Assembly (NCBI RefSeq): GCF_003667545.1
Contig: NZ_RCUV01000009.1
Span: forward strand, 62,001-126,000
Direction of reading: 5' to 3'
From: Mycetocola manganoxydans
GTDB lineage: Bacteria > Actinomycetota > Actinomycetes > Actinomycetales > Microbacteriaceae
Length of the DNA: 64,000 nucleotides
Positions 27,196-36,074 of this stretch are shown in pieces. The position numbers and the translations under genes were made by a program. Under the pieces are notes generated by a model. The model had not been told where the DNA came from, ran no database searches, and was given only the letters and a program-made list of their open reading frames with translations. Position 1 is the stretch's first letter. Every line of letters starts with the position of its first letter.

Positions 27196-28077
27196 TCAAA
27201 TCACCGGCGGTCGGCCAGCGCGCGTCATCCGCCACACGGTCGACCAGCGGATCGGACGCCGTTCGCCCGGGTTGGTCGACCAGCCTTCACGCCAGCCGCC
27301 AAACCAGGCACGAAGCGCCGCCGGTTGACGCCACCAGCGAAGAACATGGACCCCGGTCCACGCTCCAACGTAAACCGGAACAAAGGGTGCCGGAAGGTTC
27401 CTGCGGGCAAGCCAGACCCGGTTCCTGGCGTTGAGGCGGTAGTACTCGGGGTGCCTGGTCTGGACCACAACCGGGTGGTGAGCCTCGAGGTCTCCTGCGT
27501 ACCAGGCGCGCTTGCCCTGGTCCCAGACCCGCCAGGCCAACTCGATGCCCTCGTGGGCGTAAAAGAACGGTGCTGCCCAGCCGCCGGTGGCGTCGAAGAC
27601 TGCGCGCGGCAGGAACACCGCTGCCTCGAGGCAGGAGAAGACGTTGCCTGGATGTCTCGCGTCGCCCTTGCGAATCCTCGGGATCCAGCGTCTCGGAGCG
27701 GGCGTTCCCGTTGGATCGGTCAGCCGGGGCTGGATGAGTCCGATTCCGGGGTCACCTGAGACGAGAGCGATGCAGGATGCCAGGAAGCCGGCATCCGGGA
27801 GAAAGGCATCGTCGTCGAGAAAGAAGATGTACTCACCGGACACGACCGCAGCGCCGCTGTTACGCCCCGCAGGAATGCCGACGTTCTTCGGCAACGCGTG
27901 ACCTCGGACGCCGTCAGGCAGGCCTTCGGGCTCCCATCCGTTGCCGACGACCACGACGTCGAGGTCTACATCGCGCTGATCGAGGACGCTCCGGATGCCG
28001 CGGGCGAGGTCGTCCGGTCGGGATCCCTGGGTAAGGATCACGACGCCGACGCTGGAAGTGACTTCAGGCACGGACAC
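27196..28077 (-). CDS. Family 2 glycosyltransferase
   Basis: A 293-residue GT-A enzyme. VGVVILTQGSRPDDL begins the nucleotide-binding fold; FFLDDDAFL holds the DxD-type metal site, and FFYAHEGIELAWRVWDQG contains the catalytic ED/ELA-type region. It should transfer a sugar from an NDP-sugar onto the polymer or its linker. I place the start at the GTG at 28077, which lies inside the 3' end of the CDP-alcohol transferase gene; GTG 28071 is equally possible. The stop directly abuts the TagF-like start. Confidence 0.88.
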   Translation of the reverse strand: MSVPEVTSSVGVVILTQGSRPDDLARGIRSVLDQRDVDLDVVVVGNGWEPEGLPDGVRGHALPKNVGIPAGRNSGAAVVSGEYIFFLDDDAFLPDAGFLASCIALVSGDPGIGLIQPRLTDPTGTPAPRRWIPRIRKGDARHPGNVFSCLEAAVFLPRAVFDATGGWAAPFFYAHEGIELAWRVWDQGKRAWYAGDLEAHHPVVVQTRHPEYYRLNARNRVWLARRNLPAPFVPVYVGAWTGVHVLRWWRQPAALRAWFGGWREGWSTNPGERRPIRWSTVWRMTRAGRPPVI

Positions 28078-28879
28078 GCTTCGACGACATGATCGCGACG
28101 AAGTGCCCCAGGAGCGTGATGACCCCGAGGACCAGAAGAATGACAAGCACTCCGCGCATCGCGGTGAGTTCGCCGATGAACAGTCCGACAACGGCGGCGG
28201 CGAAGATGACCATCGTCAATTCCACCGAGTGGAAGATGCGGTGGAACGGGAGGAACTTCGCGACCTTCCGCGCGGCGGCGAGCACTCCCCCGCTCGGCGC
28301 CGACTCCCCCTCCGTGTAGGTGAGCTTCGGTGCACCGTAGTTGGCCCTGGCGACGCGGACCATGTCGTTGAGTGCCTTGTTGAGCACGATCACGAGCGCG
28401 AGCAGCGCTCCCAGGGTCGTGTAGAGGTAATCCTCGGGCGTTTCGAACGGGTACCCGGCGGCACGGATCGCCAGCGCAAGTGGAATGAGGGACTCGGTCG
28501 AGTAGTGGCCGACAGCGTCGAGGAACGCTCCGGCGGGCGAGGAGGTACGGCGCCAGCGAGCAACCTCGCCGTCGCTGCAGTCGACGAGCATCTGCAACTG
28601 GCCGAGAACAAGCCCGAGGAGTGCGCCCCAGATTCCGGGGATGAGAAGCGCGCCAGCGACCGACCATCCGGTGAGGATCATCAGGCCGGTGACCCCGTTG
28701 GCGGAGATTCGGGTGCGCAGCAGCAGCCAGGTCAGGTATGGCGAGATGTCGCGGAGGTACAGCGACGCCGTCCAGTGTTCCGCGTTTCGGCGCCCCCGAA
28801 CCTCTGGCGGTTGGGCGACCTCTCTCAGCTCCGCGATCGTGCGGGGCTTGAGTGGTCGATCAGTCGACGCGTCCGACAC
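28064..28879 (-). CDS. CDP-alcohol phosphatidyltransferase family protein with altered active site
   Basis: A 271-residue membrane protein with about six hydrophobic segments. The family signature D-x-x-D-G-x-x-A-R-x8-G-x-x-x-D-x-x-x-D is readable as Asp100, Asp103, Gly104, Ala107-Arg108, Gly117 and Asp121, but the fourth Asp is His125 (LDAVGHYSTE). In studied members the first three Asp bind metal and the fourth acts as base, so the chemistry may differ. In context it may attach an alcohol-phosphate, such as inositol, glycerol or choline phosphate, from a CDP donor. It overlaps both neighbouring glycosyltransferase genes. Confidence 0.85.
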   Translation of the reverse strand: MSDASTDRPLKPRTIAELREVAQPPEVRGRRNAEHWTASLYLRDISPYLTWLLLRTRISANGVTGLMILTGWSVAGALLIPGIWGALLGLVLGQLQMLVDCSDGEVARWRRTSSPAGAFLDAVGHYSTESLIPLALAIRAAGYPFETPEDYLYTTLGALLALVIVLNKALNDMVRVARANYGAPKLTYTEGESAPSGGVLAAARKVAKFLPFHRIFHSVELTMVIFAAAVVGLFIGELTAMRGVLVILLVLGVITLLGHFVAIMSSKRVRA

Positions 28880-29948
28880 TCGTGCCTCCGGTTCTTTCGT
28901 TCTTCAACGCTGAGATGTTGCTCGCCAGCGAGAGGAAGCCGAGCACGAATCCGACTCCCCAGCAGAAATGGATACAGGGCAACACTACGAGAAACCACAG
29001 CTGCGAGCGGATGCCGTCCCGTCGGGCGACGAGGAGAGTCGCTGCGATCACGAGGAGGAGATACACAACGGGCGCCACCCAGCCGAGCAGAAGAAAACTC
29101 GGCGCCCCGACGACAGCCTGGACGAGACCGATGAGCCCGACCAGAACGCCGATTCCGACGCCGACGACCATGACCGGAGGAGCGAAGTAGCGGAGGTTGT
29201 TTGCGCTGGGGAACCGGCGAGTCAGTTCTCCCCGCCACAGACCGGTCGAGAAGAACTGCCGTGCGAGAGCCCCGAAACTCGGTCGGGGCCTGTAGGTGAC
29301 CTTGAGCTGCGGAGTGAACCAGACAACACCACCCGCCAGCCGGATACGCCTGTTGAGTTCCCAGTCCTGGCCACGTTTGATTCGTTCGTCGAACATGCCG
29401 ACTCGCTCGAGCGGCCCTCGGCGGAAGACACCGAGGTACACCGTGTCTGCAGGTCCTTCCGCCCCGCCGACGTGAAGCGGAGTCCCGCCGAGGCCGACCC
29501 TGCTGCCGTACGCCCGCGCGACAGCGCGCTCGAATGGCGTGGTTCCCTGCGCATCCATGATGCCGCCGACGTTGTCGGCGCCGGTGCGCTGCATGGTTTC
29601 CACTGCGATCCGGGCGTAGTCGCTCGGAAGCACGGAGTGCGCATCGACGCGGATGACGACCGGATACCGCGTTGCCGAGATAGCGATATTGAGACCGGCA
29701 GGCGTTGAACCGACCGGGTTGGACAGCACCCGGATGCGCGAATCGGCGCGTGAGAGCTCCTCGACGAGTTCGTTGGTTCCGTCTATGGACGGACCGACCG
29801 CGATGGCAACCTCGAACGGACCCGGGTAGTCCTGCCGGAGCAGGCTGTCGACAGCGGCCCGGACATGGGTGACGTCATTCAGGACGGGCATGACGTACGA
29901 GACCCCGACGAGTTCAGCGCTTGCGCCAGTCGATGTGCTCTCGGTCAT
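28860..29948 (-). CDS. Family 2 glycosyltransferase with C-terminal membrane segments
   Basis: A 362-residue enzyme. SYVMPVLNDVTHVRAAVDSLL starts the GT-A fold, VVIRVDAHSVLP carries the DxH/DxD-type metal site, and IKRGQDWELNRRI is the acceptor/catalytic region. Three or four hydrophobic segments follow between about residues 255 and 345, as in ExoA-like succinoglycan glycosyltransferases, so it is membrane-bound. The ATG at 29948 has a GGAG site; the end overlaps the next gene by 20 bases. It is the first gene of the leftward operon. Confidence 0.9.
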   Translation of the reverse strand: MTESTSTGASAELVGVSYVMPVLNDVTHVRAAVDSLLRQDYPGPFEVAIAVGPSIDGTNELVEELSRADSRIRVLSNPVGSTPAGLNIAISATRYPVVIRVDAHSVLPSDYARIAVETMQRTGADNVGGIMDAQGTTPFERAVARAYGSRVGLGGTPLHVGGAEGPADTVYLGVFRRGPLERVGMFDERIKRGQDWELNRRIRLAGGVVWFTPQLKVTYRPRPSFGALARQFFSTGLWRGELTRRFPSANNLRYFAPPVMVVGVGIGVLVGLIGLVQAVVGAPSFLLLGWVAPVVYLLLVIAATLLVARRDGIRSQLWFLVVLPCIHFCWGVGFVLGFLSLASNISALKNERTGGTSVGRVD

Positions 29949-30020
29949 GGTCTCCACTCGATGATTTCGTCGGTCGAGCCTATCAGCGGCGACGTGAGAC
30001 GGACGTCGCGTGCCAACGCA

Positions 30021-30053
30021 CAACGCCCGCGAGCTGAATGCTCGCGGGCGTTG
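30021..30053 (-). terminator. Terminator hairpin after the HtrA gene
   Basis: CAACGCCCGCGAG (30021-30033) and CTCGCGGGCGTTG (30041-30053) form a perfect 13-base-pair stem with a 7-base loop, starting 9 bases after the htrA-like stop. No T-run follows on that strand, but strong GC hairpins alone are usual terminators in actinobacteria. Confidence 0.75.
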
Positions 30054-30062
30054 TGAGTCCGA

Positions 30063-31667
30063 TCAGAGAACGAGTTCTCCGAGGGTCACATCAACGGTTC
30101 TCGTGTCACCGTCACGGACATAGGTCACCTCGGCCGTGGCACCGGCCGCGAGTGCGCGTACCTGAGCTGTGAGGTCGGTCGCGCCCGTGATCGGATGCCC
30201 GTCGAAGTTGGTGACGATGTCACCTTTCTGCAGGCCTGCGTCAGCCGCGGCGCCGCCCGAGCTGATGTCGCTGATCAACGCGCCGACAACAGGGCTGTCC
30301 TGAGCGCTCGAGGCGTCGCCGACGCTCGCTCCGAGGAGTCCGTGGGTTGCCTCGCCGCTTTCGATGATCTCGTCCGCGACACGCTTCGCGATGTTCGCGG
30401 TGATCGCGAAACCGACGCCGATGCTTCCGCTCTGGTCGGAACTCTGCGCGCTGCCGGCGCTCGCGATCGCGACGTTCACCCCGATGAGCTTTCCTTCGCT
30501 GTCGACCAGTGCACCTCCGGAGTTCCCCGGGTTGATGGCGGCATCCGTCTGGATGACAGCGAGCGAGATCACCGACTGCGTCTGAGGGTCGCTGTTTTCT
30601 TCGCCGGGAAGGTTGAAGCCCCACACGTCGTACGGACTTTCGGATCCGTCCTCCTGGGTGGAGTCCTCGGGCACAGCGGAGGACGCGACGGTGATGCTCC
30701 GGTTGAGGGCGCTCACGATCCCGTCTGTGACGGTTCCAGCCAGGCCGAGCGGAGCACCGATCGCGACGGCCATGTCACCGACGTTGAGCTTGTCGGAGTC
30801 AGCGAACTCCATGGGGGTCATGCCGCTGGCGCCCTCGAGCTTGATCACGGCGAGGTCATAGACCGGGTCGGTGCCGACGATCGACGCCGAGTACAGTTTG
30901 CCGTCGTTCGCCGTCACCTGAATCTGCGGGTCAGGGATCTTGCCGTCGAGGGTGACGACGTGGTTGTTGGTGAGGACGTAGCCGTCTTCGCTGAGGACGA
31001 TGCCGGAACCACTTCCGCCACTGTTCGCGCTCTGGACCGCCAGAGTCACAACACTGGGCGAGGCCGTCGCGGCGATCGCCGTCGCCCGGGTGACATCCGA
31101 GGTGTCGTTGATGGTGATGTTCTGAGAACCGCCGGCACCGGCGGTTACGGTAGTTCCCTGGTTTTCGACGAGGAGAGCAGCCGTGCCCGCGCCCGTCGCA
31201 CCCCCGACCAGAGCGCCGATCGCCAGACCAGCGATGAGGAGGCCAGCGGTGGAGCGGCGCTTCTTCGGTGGGTGTTCCTGCTCGGTAGCCCCGTTCGACG
31301 CCGAACCGAATGATGGCCCATAAGCATCTGTGCTCTGGTTGTCGCCCGGGTAGTGCTGGCTCGCGAAAGGAGAGTTCTGGTCGGCGAACGCCGGATAGTC
31401 CTGAGTCGGGTACGCGTCGGTGCGTTGTTCTGCACCGTGGTCACCTGACGCCACTCCGAAAGCCGCACCCGATGCATGAGGGTAAGCATTGGTGGGAGCG
31501 GTGTCAGTGCGGTGAGCGGCCTCCACACCGGGGAAGTAGGTCGGCACGGGAGGAATGACAGGCGGCGGTGCTTGCCAGGAACCGGATGCCGCGTCGGCGT
31601 CCGGGCGCGGAGCAGCGGAGTCCTGGGGGTCCCGGGAGTCGTTGGGGTCCTGCGGGGTTTCGTTCAT
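30063..31667 (-). CDS. HtrA/DegP-type trypsin-like serine protease with PDZ domain, membrane-anchored
   Basis: A 534-residue protein. A long Pro/Tyr/Gln/Asp-rich cytoplasmic N-terminus of about 135 residues leads to one membrane segment (about 140-165), then a trypsin-like domain with the triad His in TNNHVV, Asp in YDLAVI and Ser in NPGNSGGAL, and a C-terminal PDZ domain (GGAAADAGLQKGDIVTNFDG). Such proteases degrade misfolded or surplus extracytoplasmic proteins. The ATG has a strong GAAGGAG site. The gene stands alone between a terminator and a 153-base gap. Confidence 0.93.
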   Translation of the reverse strand: MNETPQDPNDSRDPQDSAAPRPDADAASGSWQAPPPVIPPVPTYFPGVEAAHRTDTAPTNAYPHASGAAFGVASGDHGAEQRTDAYPTQDYPAFADQNSPFASQHYPGDNQSTDAYGPSFGSASNGATEQEHPPKKRRSTAGLLIAGLAIGALVGGATGAGTAALLVENQGTTVTAGAGGSQNITINDTSDVTRATAIAATASPSVVTLAVQSANSGGSGSGIVLSEDGYVLTNNHVVTLDGKIPDPQIQVTANDGKLYSASIVGTDPVYDLAVIKLEGASGMTPMEFADSDKLNVGDMAVAIGAPLGLAGTVTDGIVSALNRSITVASSAVPEDSTQEDGSESPYDVWGFNLPGEENSDPQTQSVISLAVIQTDAAINPGNSGGALVDSEGKLIGVNVAIASAGSAQSSDQSGSIGVGFAITANIAKRVADEIIESGEATHGLLGASVGDASSAQDSPVVGALISDISSGGAAADAGLQKGDIVTNFDGHPITGATDLTAQVRALAAGATAEVTYVRDGDTRTVDVTLGELVL

Positions 31668-31820
31668 GGGGTGCTCCTTCCAAGCAAAGCCAGCTTTCAC
31701 GGTCAAGCTGGGCGTTGACTATGCGCACTCTGTGAACGAACTAGGGCGCGACCGCGATCCTGCCGTTACCCGCGGCTGGTGCTCAGCACCGCGATCACCA
31801 CCCAGCGTAGCCAGATCCCC

Positions 31821-32621
31821 TCAGCACCCGGGTCCGCTCGGATTTCGTGTACATTCCCGATCCACCAGCACCGTCTTCGCCGTGCCGGCCACCGCGGCAA
31901 CGACGGTGGCCGGTCCGGGAAGGGTGCCTGCAATACTGCGCCACGCCAGCGTCGCGACCCGGAATTCCACGGTGTACGACACAGTCACAGACACCCGGTA
32001 GAGCCCTTTCTCATCGAACACATGACTGGTGGGGGTCGTTGAGAACTCTGGCAATCCGAGCGACGACCACGTCGCGCCCGGCACGCTCGACCTCGTTGAA
32101 GTGCCGTCGCCCCACGACCACGAATAGCTCGACGGGGTGAAACGGACATCCACCGCGTGATCGAAAAGTGTCCCCGAGACCACGTGCGTGCGGGTACCGA
32201 CGATGAAGTTCGCCGGTAGACCGACGAGCATCCAGCCGTCTGGCTCCATACGTAAGCTCGGTGCGAGCGGCCGGAACGCTGCAAGATCGCTCAGGGTGAT
32301 CGCATCACTGACTTCGACGCAGGACGTGCATCGCATCGACGTATCGATGACGTCCTCTCCTCCACCGTTCCCACCATCGGTGTCGCGTCCCCCATCTTCC
32401 CCATCGGTGTCGCCTCCTCCGCCACCGTTACCCCCGTCGACAATCCCGTCACCGCGAATGACGGCGTCGCCGCCGTCGATGCCGCCCTCGGAGCAGAACC
32501 CAGAGACCTTATCTTGCACGTCACAAGCAGCTGCAGTCGCCGGTTCAAGTGCCCCGCCGCTGATCAGTTGGATCGCGACCGCGAGCGATACGACACCTAA
32601 CAGGATGCGGGATTCAGCCAT
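31821..32621 (-). CDS. Secreted protein with Gly/Asp-rich linker and PKD-like domain
   Basis: A 266-residue protein with an N-terminal hydrophobic signal segment ending in ATAAACD. Residues about 48-92 are a low-complexity Gly/Asp/Asn region. The second half holds a PKD-type motif (SYSWSWGDGTST, then HVFDEKGLYRVSVTVSY), a beta-sandwich seen in surface proteins. The final segment ends with two Cys. Its start lies 25 bases inside the upstream lipoprotein gene, so the two are co-transcribed. No specific function is known. Confidence 0.78.
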   Translation of the reverse strand: MAESRILLGVVSLAVAIQLISGGALEPATAAACDVQDKVSGFCSEGGIDGGDAVIRGDGIVDGGNGGGGGDTDGEDGGRDTDGGNGGGEDVIDTSMRCTSCVEVSDAITLSDLAAFRPLAPSLRMEPDGWMLVGLPANFIVGTRTHVVSGTLFDHAVDVRFTPSSYSWSWGDGTSTRSSVPGATWSSLGLPEFSTTPTSHVFDEKGLYRVSVTVSYTVEFRVATLAWRSIAGTLPGPATVVAAVAGTAKTVLVDRECTRNPSGPGC

Positions 32622-33169
32622 GTGTCGACCTTTGCTACCAGGAGTGAAGAAGGCTCACTATCGGATGTCACTAAGGAGACAACCAAGGGAACGGAGTCGG
32701 GCCTGTTGATCGGAGTCACATCTTGACCAGAGGCGTCAAGGACCCGCACACCGGAGACGTCACGGCAGACGTTGAGAGCGATCGAACTGTCGCTTTCGCC
32801 AGATTCGAATGAAGCCACGCTCACCACGGAGAAAGTTGATACCCCCTTCGTGTGCCAACCATTGGAGTTGATCACACCGGGTTTTTCGAGTTCAGTTAAG
32901 TGCTGTTGCGTTACCAGCTCCTCCAGCTCGTCCCAATTCTTGGCGCCAGCAGAATTTGCCTTGTCAAATGCTGCGTTATACCGCGTTAGAACATCCGTCG
33001 CCGCGGCGAGCGCCTCCTCCTCCGACGCGAATATCGCCGTCGACGTGGGGGTGGGAGGGGCGGTCGGTGGCGGAGTGCAGCCGACGAGGGATGCGGCCAG
33101 CAGGCACGTGACGGCGACCGCGGTGCTGCGCCGCGGCATCCGTCGGGGTTGCGCCGACCGAGCACTCAT
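32597..33169 (-). CDS. Lipoprotein of unknown function
   Basis: A 190-residue protein with a lipoprotein signal: basic N-terminus (RRMPRRS), hydrophobic segment and lipobox LVGC near residue 31. A Pro/Thr linker follows, then a helical region with many Ala/Glu and a small globular part containing two Cys. It probably sits on the outer face of the membrane. It is followed with overlap by the PKD protein gene, suggesting that the two act together. Confidence 0.78.
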   Translation of the reverse strand: MSARSAQPRRMPRRSTAVAVTCLLAASLVGCTPPPTAPPTPTSTAIFASEEEALAAATDVLTRYNAAFDKANSAGAKNWDELEELVTQQHLTELEKPGVINSNGWHTKGVSTFSVVSVASFESGESDSSIALNVCRDVSGVRVLDASGQDVTPINRPDSVPLVVSLVTSDSEPSSLLVAKVDTWLNPASC

Positions 33170-33208
33170 GGCGACAGAGTAGAACAGTCCGGTGGTGTTG
33201 CGGGAGGG

Positions 33209-33217
33209 TTATCCACA
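33209..33217 (+). promoter_or_regulatory. Perfect DnaA-box sequence in intergenic gap
   Basis: TTATCCACA again falls in a gap between divergent genes (lipoprotein and aminotransferase), with the same 12-base context as at 11154-11165. Confidence 0.45.
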
Positions 33218-33282
33218 GATCAGTTGGGCTCGCGACTAGCCTTGGATCCTCAGGCGGTGACGCCGGATCGGAGGGAGCGCGG

Positions 33283-34488
33283 ATGCTCGAGCATGGAGGC
33301 TGGCAACGAACTGCGGCGGGAGCAGGACTCCTCAAACCGGACGGTTCGATCGCCGCCACGATCTTCGCGGAGATGAGTGCTCTCGCCGTGGAGACGGGAG
33401 CGATCAACCTGGGGCAGGGCTTTCCAGACGAAGACGGACCAGCCGCCGTCCTCGAAACTGCCAGACAGGCGATCAGCGATGGCGTGAATCAATACCCGCC
33501 GGGCCGCGGTTTCCCCGATCTGCGTCTCGCCATCGCCGAACACCAGAAAAGGTTTTATGGGCTCGAAATGGACCCGGACACCGACGTGCTCGTCACCGCC
33601 GGCGCTACCGAGGGCCTCGCCGCGGCCATCCTTGCTCTTGTCCAGCCGGGCGACGAAGTTCTGACCTTCGAGCCGTTCTATGACGCGTATGGCGGGCTCG
33701 TCGGGCTCTCCGGCGCGGATCACCGCACGGTTGCACTCCAATGGCCGGACTTCCAGCCCGACCATGATGACCTCCGCGATGCGGTTTCGGACCGCACTCG
33801 GATCATCCTGGTCAACAACCCGCACAACCCGACCGGCGCGGTATTCGATCGGGCAACTCTCGAGTTGATTGTGGAACTCGCCCACCGCCACGACGCGATC
33901 ATCGTCACCGATGAGGTCTATGAACACCTCATCTACGACGCGGCTCACATCCCGGTCGCCTCGCTCCCCGGCGCGTGGGAGCGAACCGTGACGATCTCCT
34001 CGGGAGGGAAGACGTTCAACACGACCGGCTGGAAGACCGGCTGGGCCACCGGACCCGCGGACCTGATCTCAGCGATAACGACGGTCAAGCAGTACCTCAC
34101 CTACGTCAACGGTGCTCCGTTCCAGCCCGCCATGGCGACCGGCCTCAGACTGCCTGACGCGTACTTCCATGGCGCCGCTGCTGAACTGCAGGCAAAACGC
34201 GACATTCTTGCTGCGGGCCTTCGGAACGCTGGCTTCGCGCTCTCCCTGCCGAGCGCCTCCTATTTCATCGTGGCGGATGCCTCGGCACTGGGAGTGACGG
34301 ACGCAGCGGATTTCTGCAGGCGGCTCCCACACCTCGCCGGAGTGGTGGGCGTGCCCGTTACCGCCTTCGTGAATCGCGACCGGCACGAGAGCTACCGTTC
34401 GCTTGTCCGGTTTGCCTTCTGTAAGAAACGACCGGTGTTGGAAGAAGCTGCGCGTCGGCTTTCCGCTCTTCGTCCTGGAACTCCCTAG
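33283..34488 (+). CDS. PLP-dependent class I/II aminotransferase
   Basis: A 401-residue fold-type I aminotransferase. The substrate-side Gly-Gln-Gly-Phe motif (INLGQGFPD), NNPHNPTG, IIVTDEVYEHL with the PLP-nitrogen Asp210, and the Schiff-base Lys243 (ISSGGKTFN) are all present. It most resembles the kynurenine/methionine/N-succinyl-diaminopimelate aminotransferase group. The ATG has a GGAGGGAG site. The end lies 4 bases from the convergent amidohydrolase gene. Confidence 0.92.
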   Translation: MLEHGGWQRTAAGAGLLKPDGSIAATIFAEMSALAVETGAINLGQGFPDEDGPAAVLETARQAISDGVNQYPPGRGFPDLRLAIAEHQKRFYGLEMDPDTDVLVTAGATEGLAAAILALVQPGDEVLTFEPFYDAYGGLVGLSGADHRTVALQWPDFQPDHDDLRDAVSDRTRIILVNNPHNPTGAVFDRATLELIVELAHRHDAIIVTDEVYEHLIYDAAHIPVASLPGAWERTVTISSGGKTFNTTGWKTGWATGPADLISAITTVKQYLTYVNGAPFQPAMATGLRLPDAYFHGAAAELQAKRDILAAGLRNAGFALSLPSASYFIVADASALGVTDAADFCRRLPHLAGVVGVPVTAFVNRDRHESYRSLVRFAFCKKRPVLEEAARRLSALRPGTP

Positions 34489-34492
34489 GGAT

Positions 34493-35320
34493 CTAGACGT
34501 CTCGGGCGTCGTTTGGCACAACGGAGAACCGGCGCAATTCCAACGCCGGGTTGACGGCGCGTACACGTGCGATCGTCGAGCCGGATGCGAAGCCGACGGC
34601 GACATCCGTTTCGATTCCGATCCCGGCGATCTGAGTGCCCGTGGGGTCGATCACCATGCTGTTCCCCACGCCGATCGGCGGCGTGTGGTCGGCAGCGGCG
34701 AGGTAGACGGTGTTCTCGATCGCCCTCGCGGTCACGAGGGTGCGCCAGTGGTGCTCCTTGAGCGGCCCACGCACCCATTCGGCTGGAACGAGCACGACGT
34801 CTGCTCCGGCGTCGACAATTCGGCGTGTCACCTCAGGAAAACGGATGTCGTAACAGGTCTGGATTCCGAACCGCAGACCACCGGTCTCGAACAGTTCGGG
34901 CTCATCGAGAGCGCCGGGCACGACCCAGTCACTTTCCTTCTGACCAAAAGCGTCGTACAGGTGTTGCTTCCGGTATCGGGCAACCAGTTCAGCCTCGGGC
35001 GACAGGACGACGATCGTGTTTGCGAACTTCGACGCGTCCTCGGTGCGTTCAACGAGCCCCGCGACCACATGGACGCTGAGTTCCTGAGCCAGACCGGCGA
35101 GGGTTTCGACGAACGTCCCGTCGAGAGCTTCGGCATGATCGACCAGGTCCTGTCCCATTGGATCACTGAAGTAACTCGAATACTCGGGGAAGACCACGAC
35201 GGATGCCCCGCGCTCGACCGCGCGCTCCGCGAGAGCGCGAATGGCGAACAGATTTGCCTCAGCGTCGGCCTCCGGCGAGAACTGGGCGACAGCGATTCCG
35301 ATGGGCGCGTGTTCGGTCAT
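34493..35320 (-). CDS. Carbon-nitrogen hydrolase (nitrilase superfamily)
   Basis: A 275-residue cytosolic amidase. The Glu-Lys-Cys triad is visible: Glu46 (VVFPEYSS), Lys118 (RYRKQHLYDA) and Cys156 (GIQTCYDIRFPE). It is of the Nit/omega-amidase type, and lying tail-to-tail with an aminotransferase could reflect a transaminase/omega-amidase pair, but they are on opposite strands, so this is inference. The substrate is unknown. Confidence 0.92.
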   Translation of the reverse strand: MTEHAPIGIAVAQFSPEADAEANLFAIRALAERAVERGASVVVFPEYSSYFSDPMGQDLVDHAEALDGTFVETLAGLAQELSVHVVAGLVERTEDASKFANTIVVLSPEAELVARYRKQHLYDAFGQKESDWVVPGALDEPELFETGGLRFGIQTCYDIRFPEVTRRIVDAGADVVLVPAEWVRGPLKEHHWRTLVTARAIENTVYLAAADHTPPIGVGNSMVIDPTGTQIAGIGIETDVAVGFASGSTIARVRAVNPALELRRFSVVPNDARDV

Positions 35321-35402
35321 CGCCCCAGCTTAGGCAACACGCGAAAAGAATTGTCGGCTCGGCTTGGCGCGAGAGTGCTCAGTTCTCGTGCAGAATGAGT
35401 GC

Positions 35403-35729
35403 ATGGGATACCTGGTCTACGGCGACGGCACGGAATATGAAATTGACGACAGGGCCCTCGCGCACCTCAAGATCGTCATTGGCTCGAAGCTTCGGCGACA
35501 GGAGGGATTCTTCGTCAGCTGGGAACACACCCCTGAAGAAGGCTCCGGTCGCGTCTCGGTGTGGGTGTCCCCAGCGATTCCGATCCAGTTCAGGTTCGTC
35601 GGCAGCAAGACCCCGGAACTGAACCGCCAGTGGCTCGAAGTGCTCGCTGATTCTTCCTTCGGCCCGCGCGGGCTACACCTCCTGAGCGAGGCAGATGCAA
35701 CCAAGCAGGCGGCCGCACGCAAGTCCTGA
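35403..35729 (+). CDS. Small conserved protein, DUF7882-like (paralogue A, 108 aa)
   Basis: Starts MGYLVYGDGTEYEIDDRALA at 35403. The paralogue at 37544 matches it along the first 90 residues (YGDGTEYEIDDRALAHLKIV against YDGVIVEFDDRLLAHLQIV; then SVWVSPAIPIQFRFVGSK against SVWLHPSIPLYFKFWGSR). In my recollection these small proteins are frequent in Microbacteriaceae and some are wrongly labelled ATP-dependent DNA ligase. No ligase motif is visible here and no function is known. Confidence 0.8.
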   Translation: MGYLVYGDGTEYEIDDRALAHLKIVIGSKLRRQEGFFVSWEHTPEEGSGRVSVWVSPAIPIQFRFVGSKTPELNRQWLEVLADSSFGPRGLHLLSEADATKQAAARKS

Positions 35730-36074
35730 TCGGGGCCGACCCGGGCCGTGAGGGCTTGGAAAAACCTGTGCATTCGCATGGATGACGCAGTGCTCACCGG
35801 CGCGACGTTCACGAGGAATTGTCACGATTCTTGCGCGTGATCCCATACCGGGTGGCATTTAGCGCATTTTGTATGCAATTACGCCGGGTTTTTGCGTCCT
35901 GGGGCGTTACCAATTTGTTAACTTCCCTCAACTCAGGATGAAAAATCGGTTCAATTCGCGTAGTGTCTAGGGAGTCCCATTGGCTCGACCCGGAGCCGAA
36001 GGACGCGCGTGAGGTGCCCCCCTCGTCCCTTACGCGGTTCCCCTCTTGCTGAGGACGAGGCAGCGTCATGACCC
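35730..36074 (+). promoter_or_regulatory. Gene-free 345-base region, probable promoter and structured leader of the M23 gene
   Basis: No convincing gene lies here. The left half is AT-richer than the surroundings (about 35860-35965), which is typical of a promoter. A TAGTGT hexamer near 35961-35966 could be a -10. From about 35970 on, several short inverted repeats occur: GGCTC/GAGCC, and CAGCG/CGCTG just before the start. This suggests a long structured leader. The leader does not match the conserved core of the c-di-AMP riboswitch. Confidence 0.4.

Noticed and set aside
32341-32470. Short tandem repeat in the Gly/Asp-rich linker of the PKD protein as a mobile or regulatory repeat
   Set aside because: It is an imperfect in-frame coding repeat giving a flexible linker; nothing suggests an independent element.
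35809-36069. Possible 86-codon gene on the minus strand in the M23 leader
   Set aside because: No ribosome-binding site, no recognisable domain, and it covers an AT-rich promoter-like stretch.
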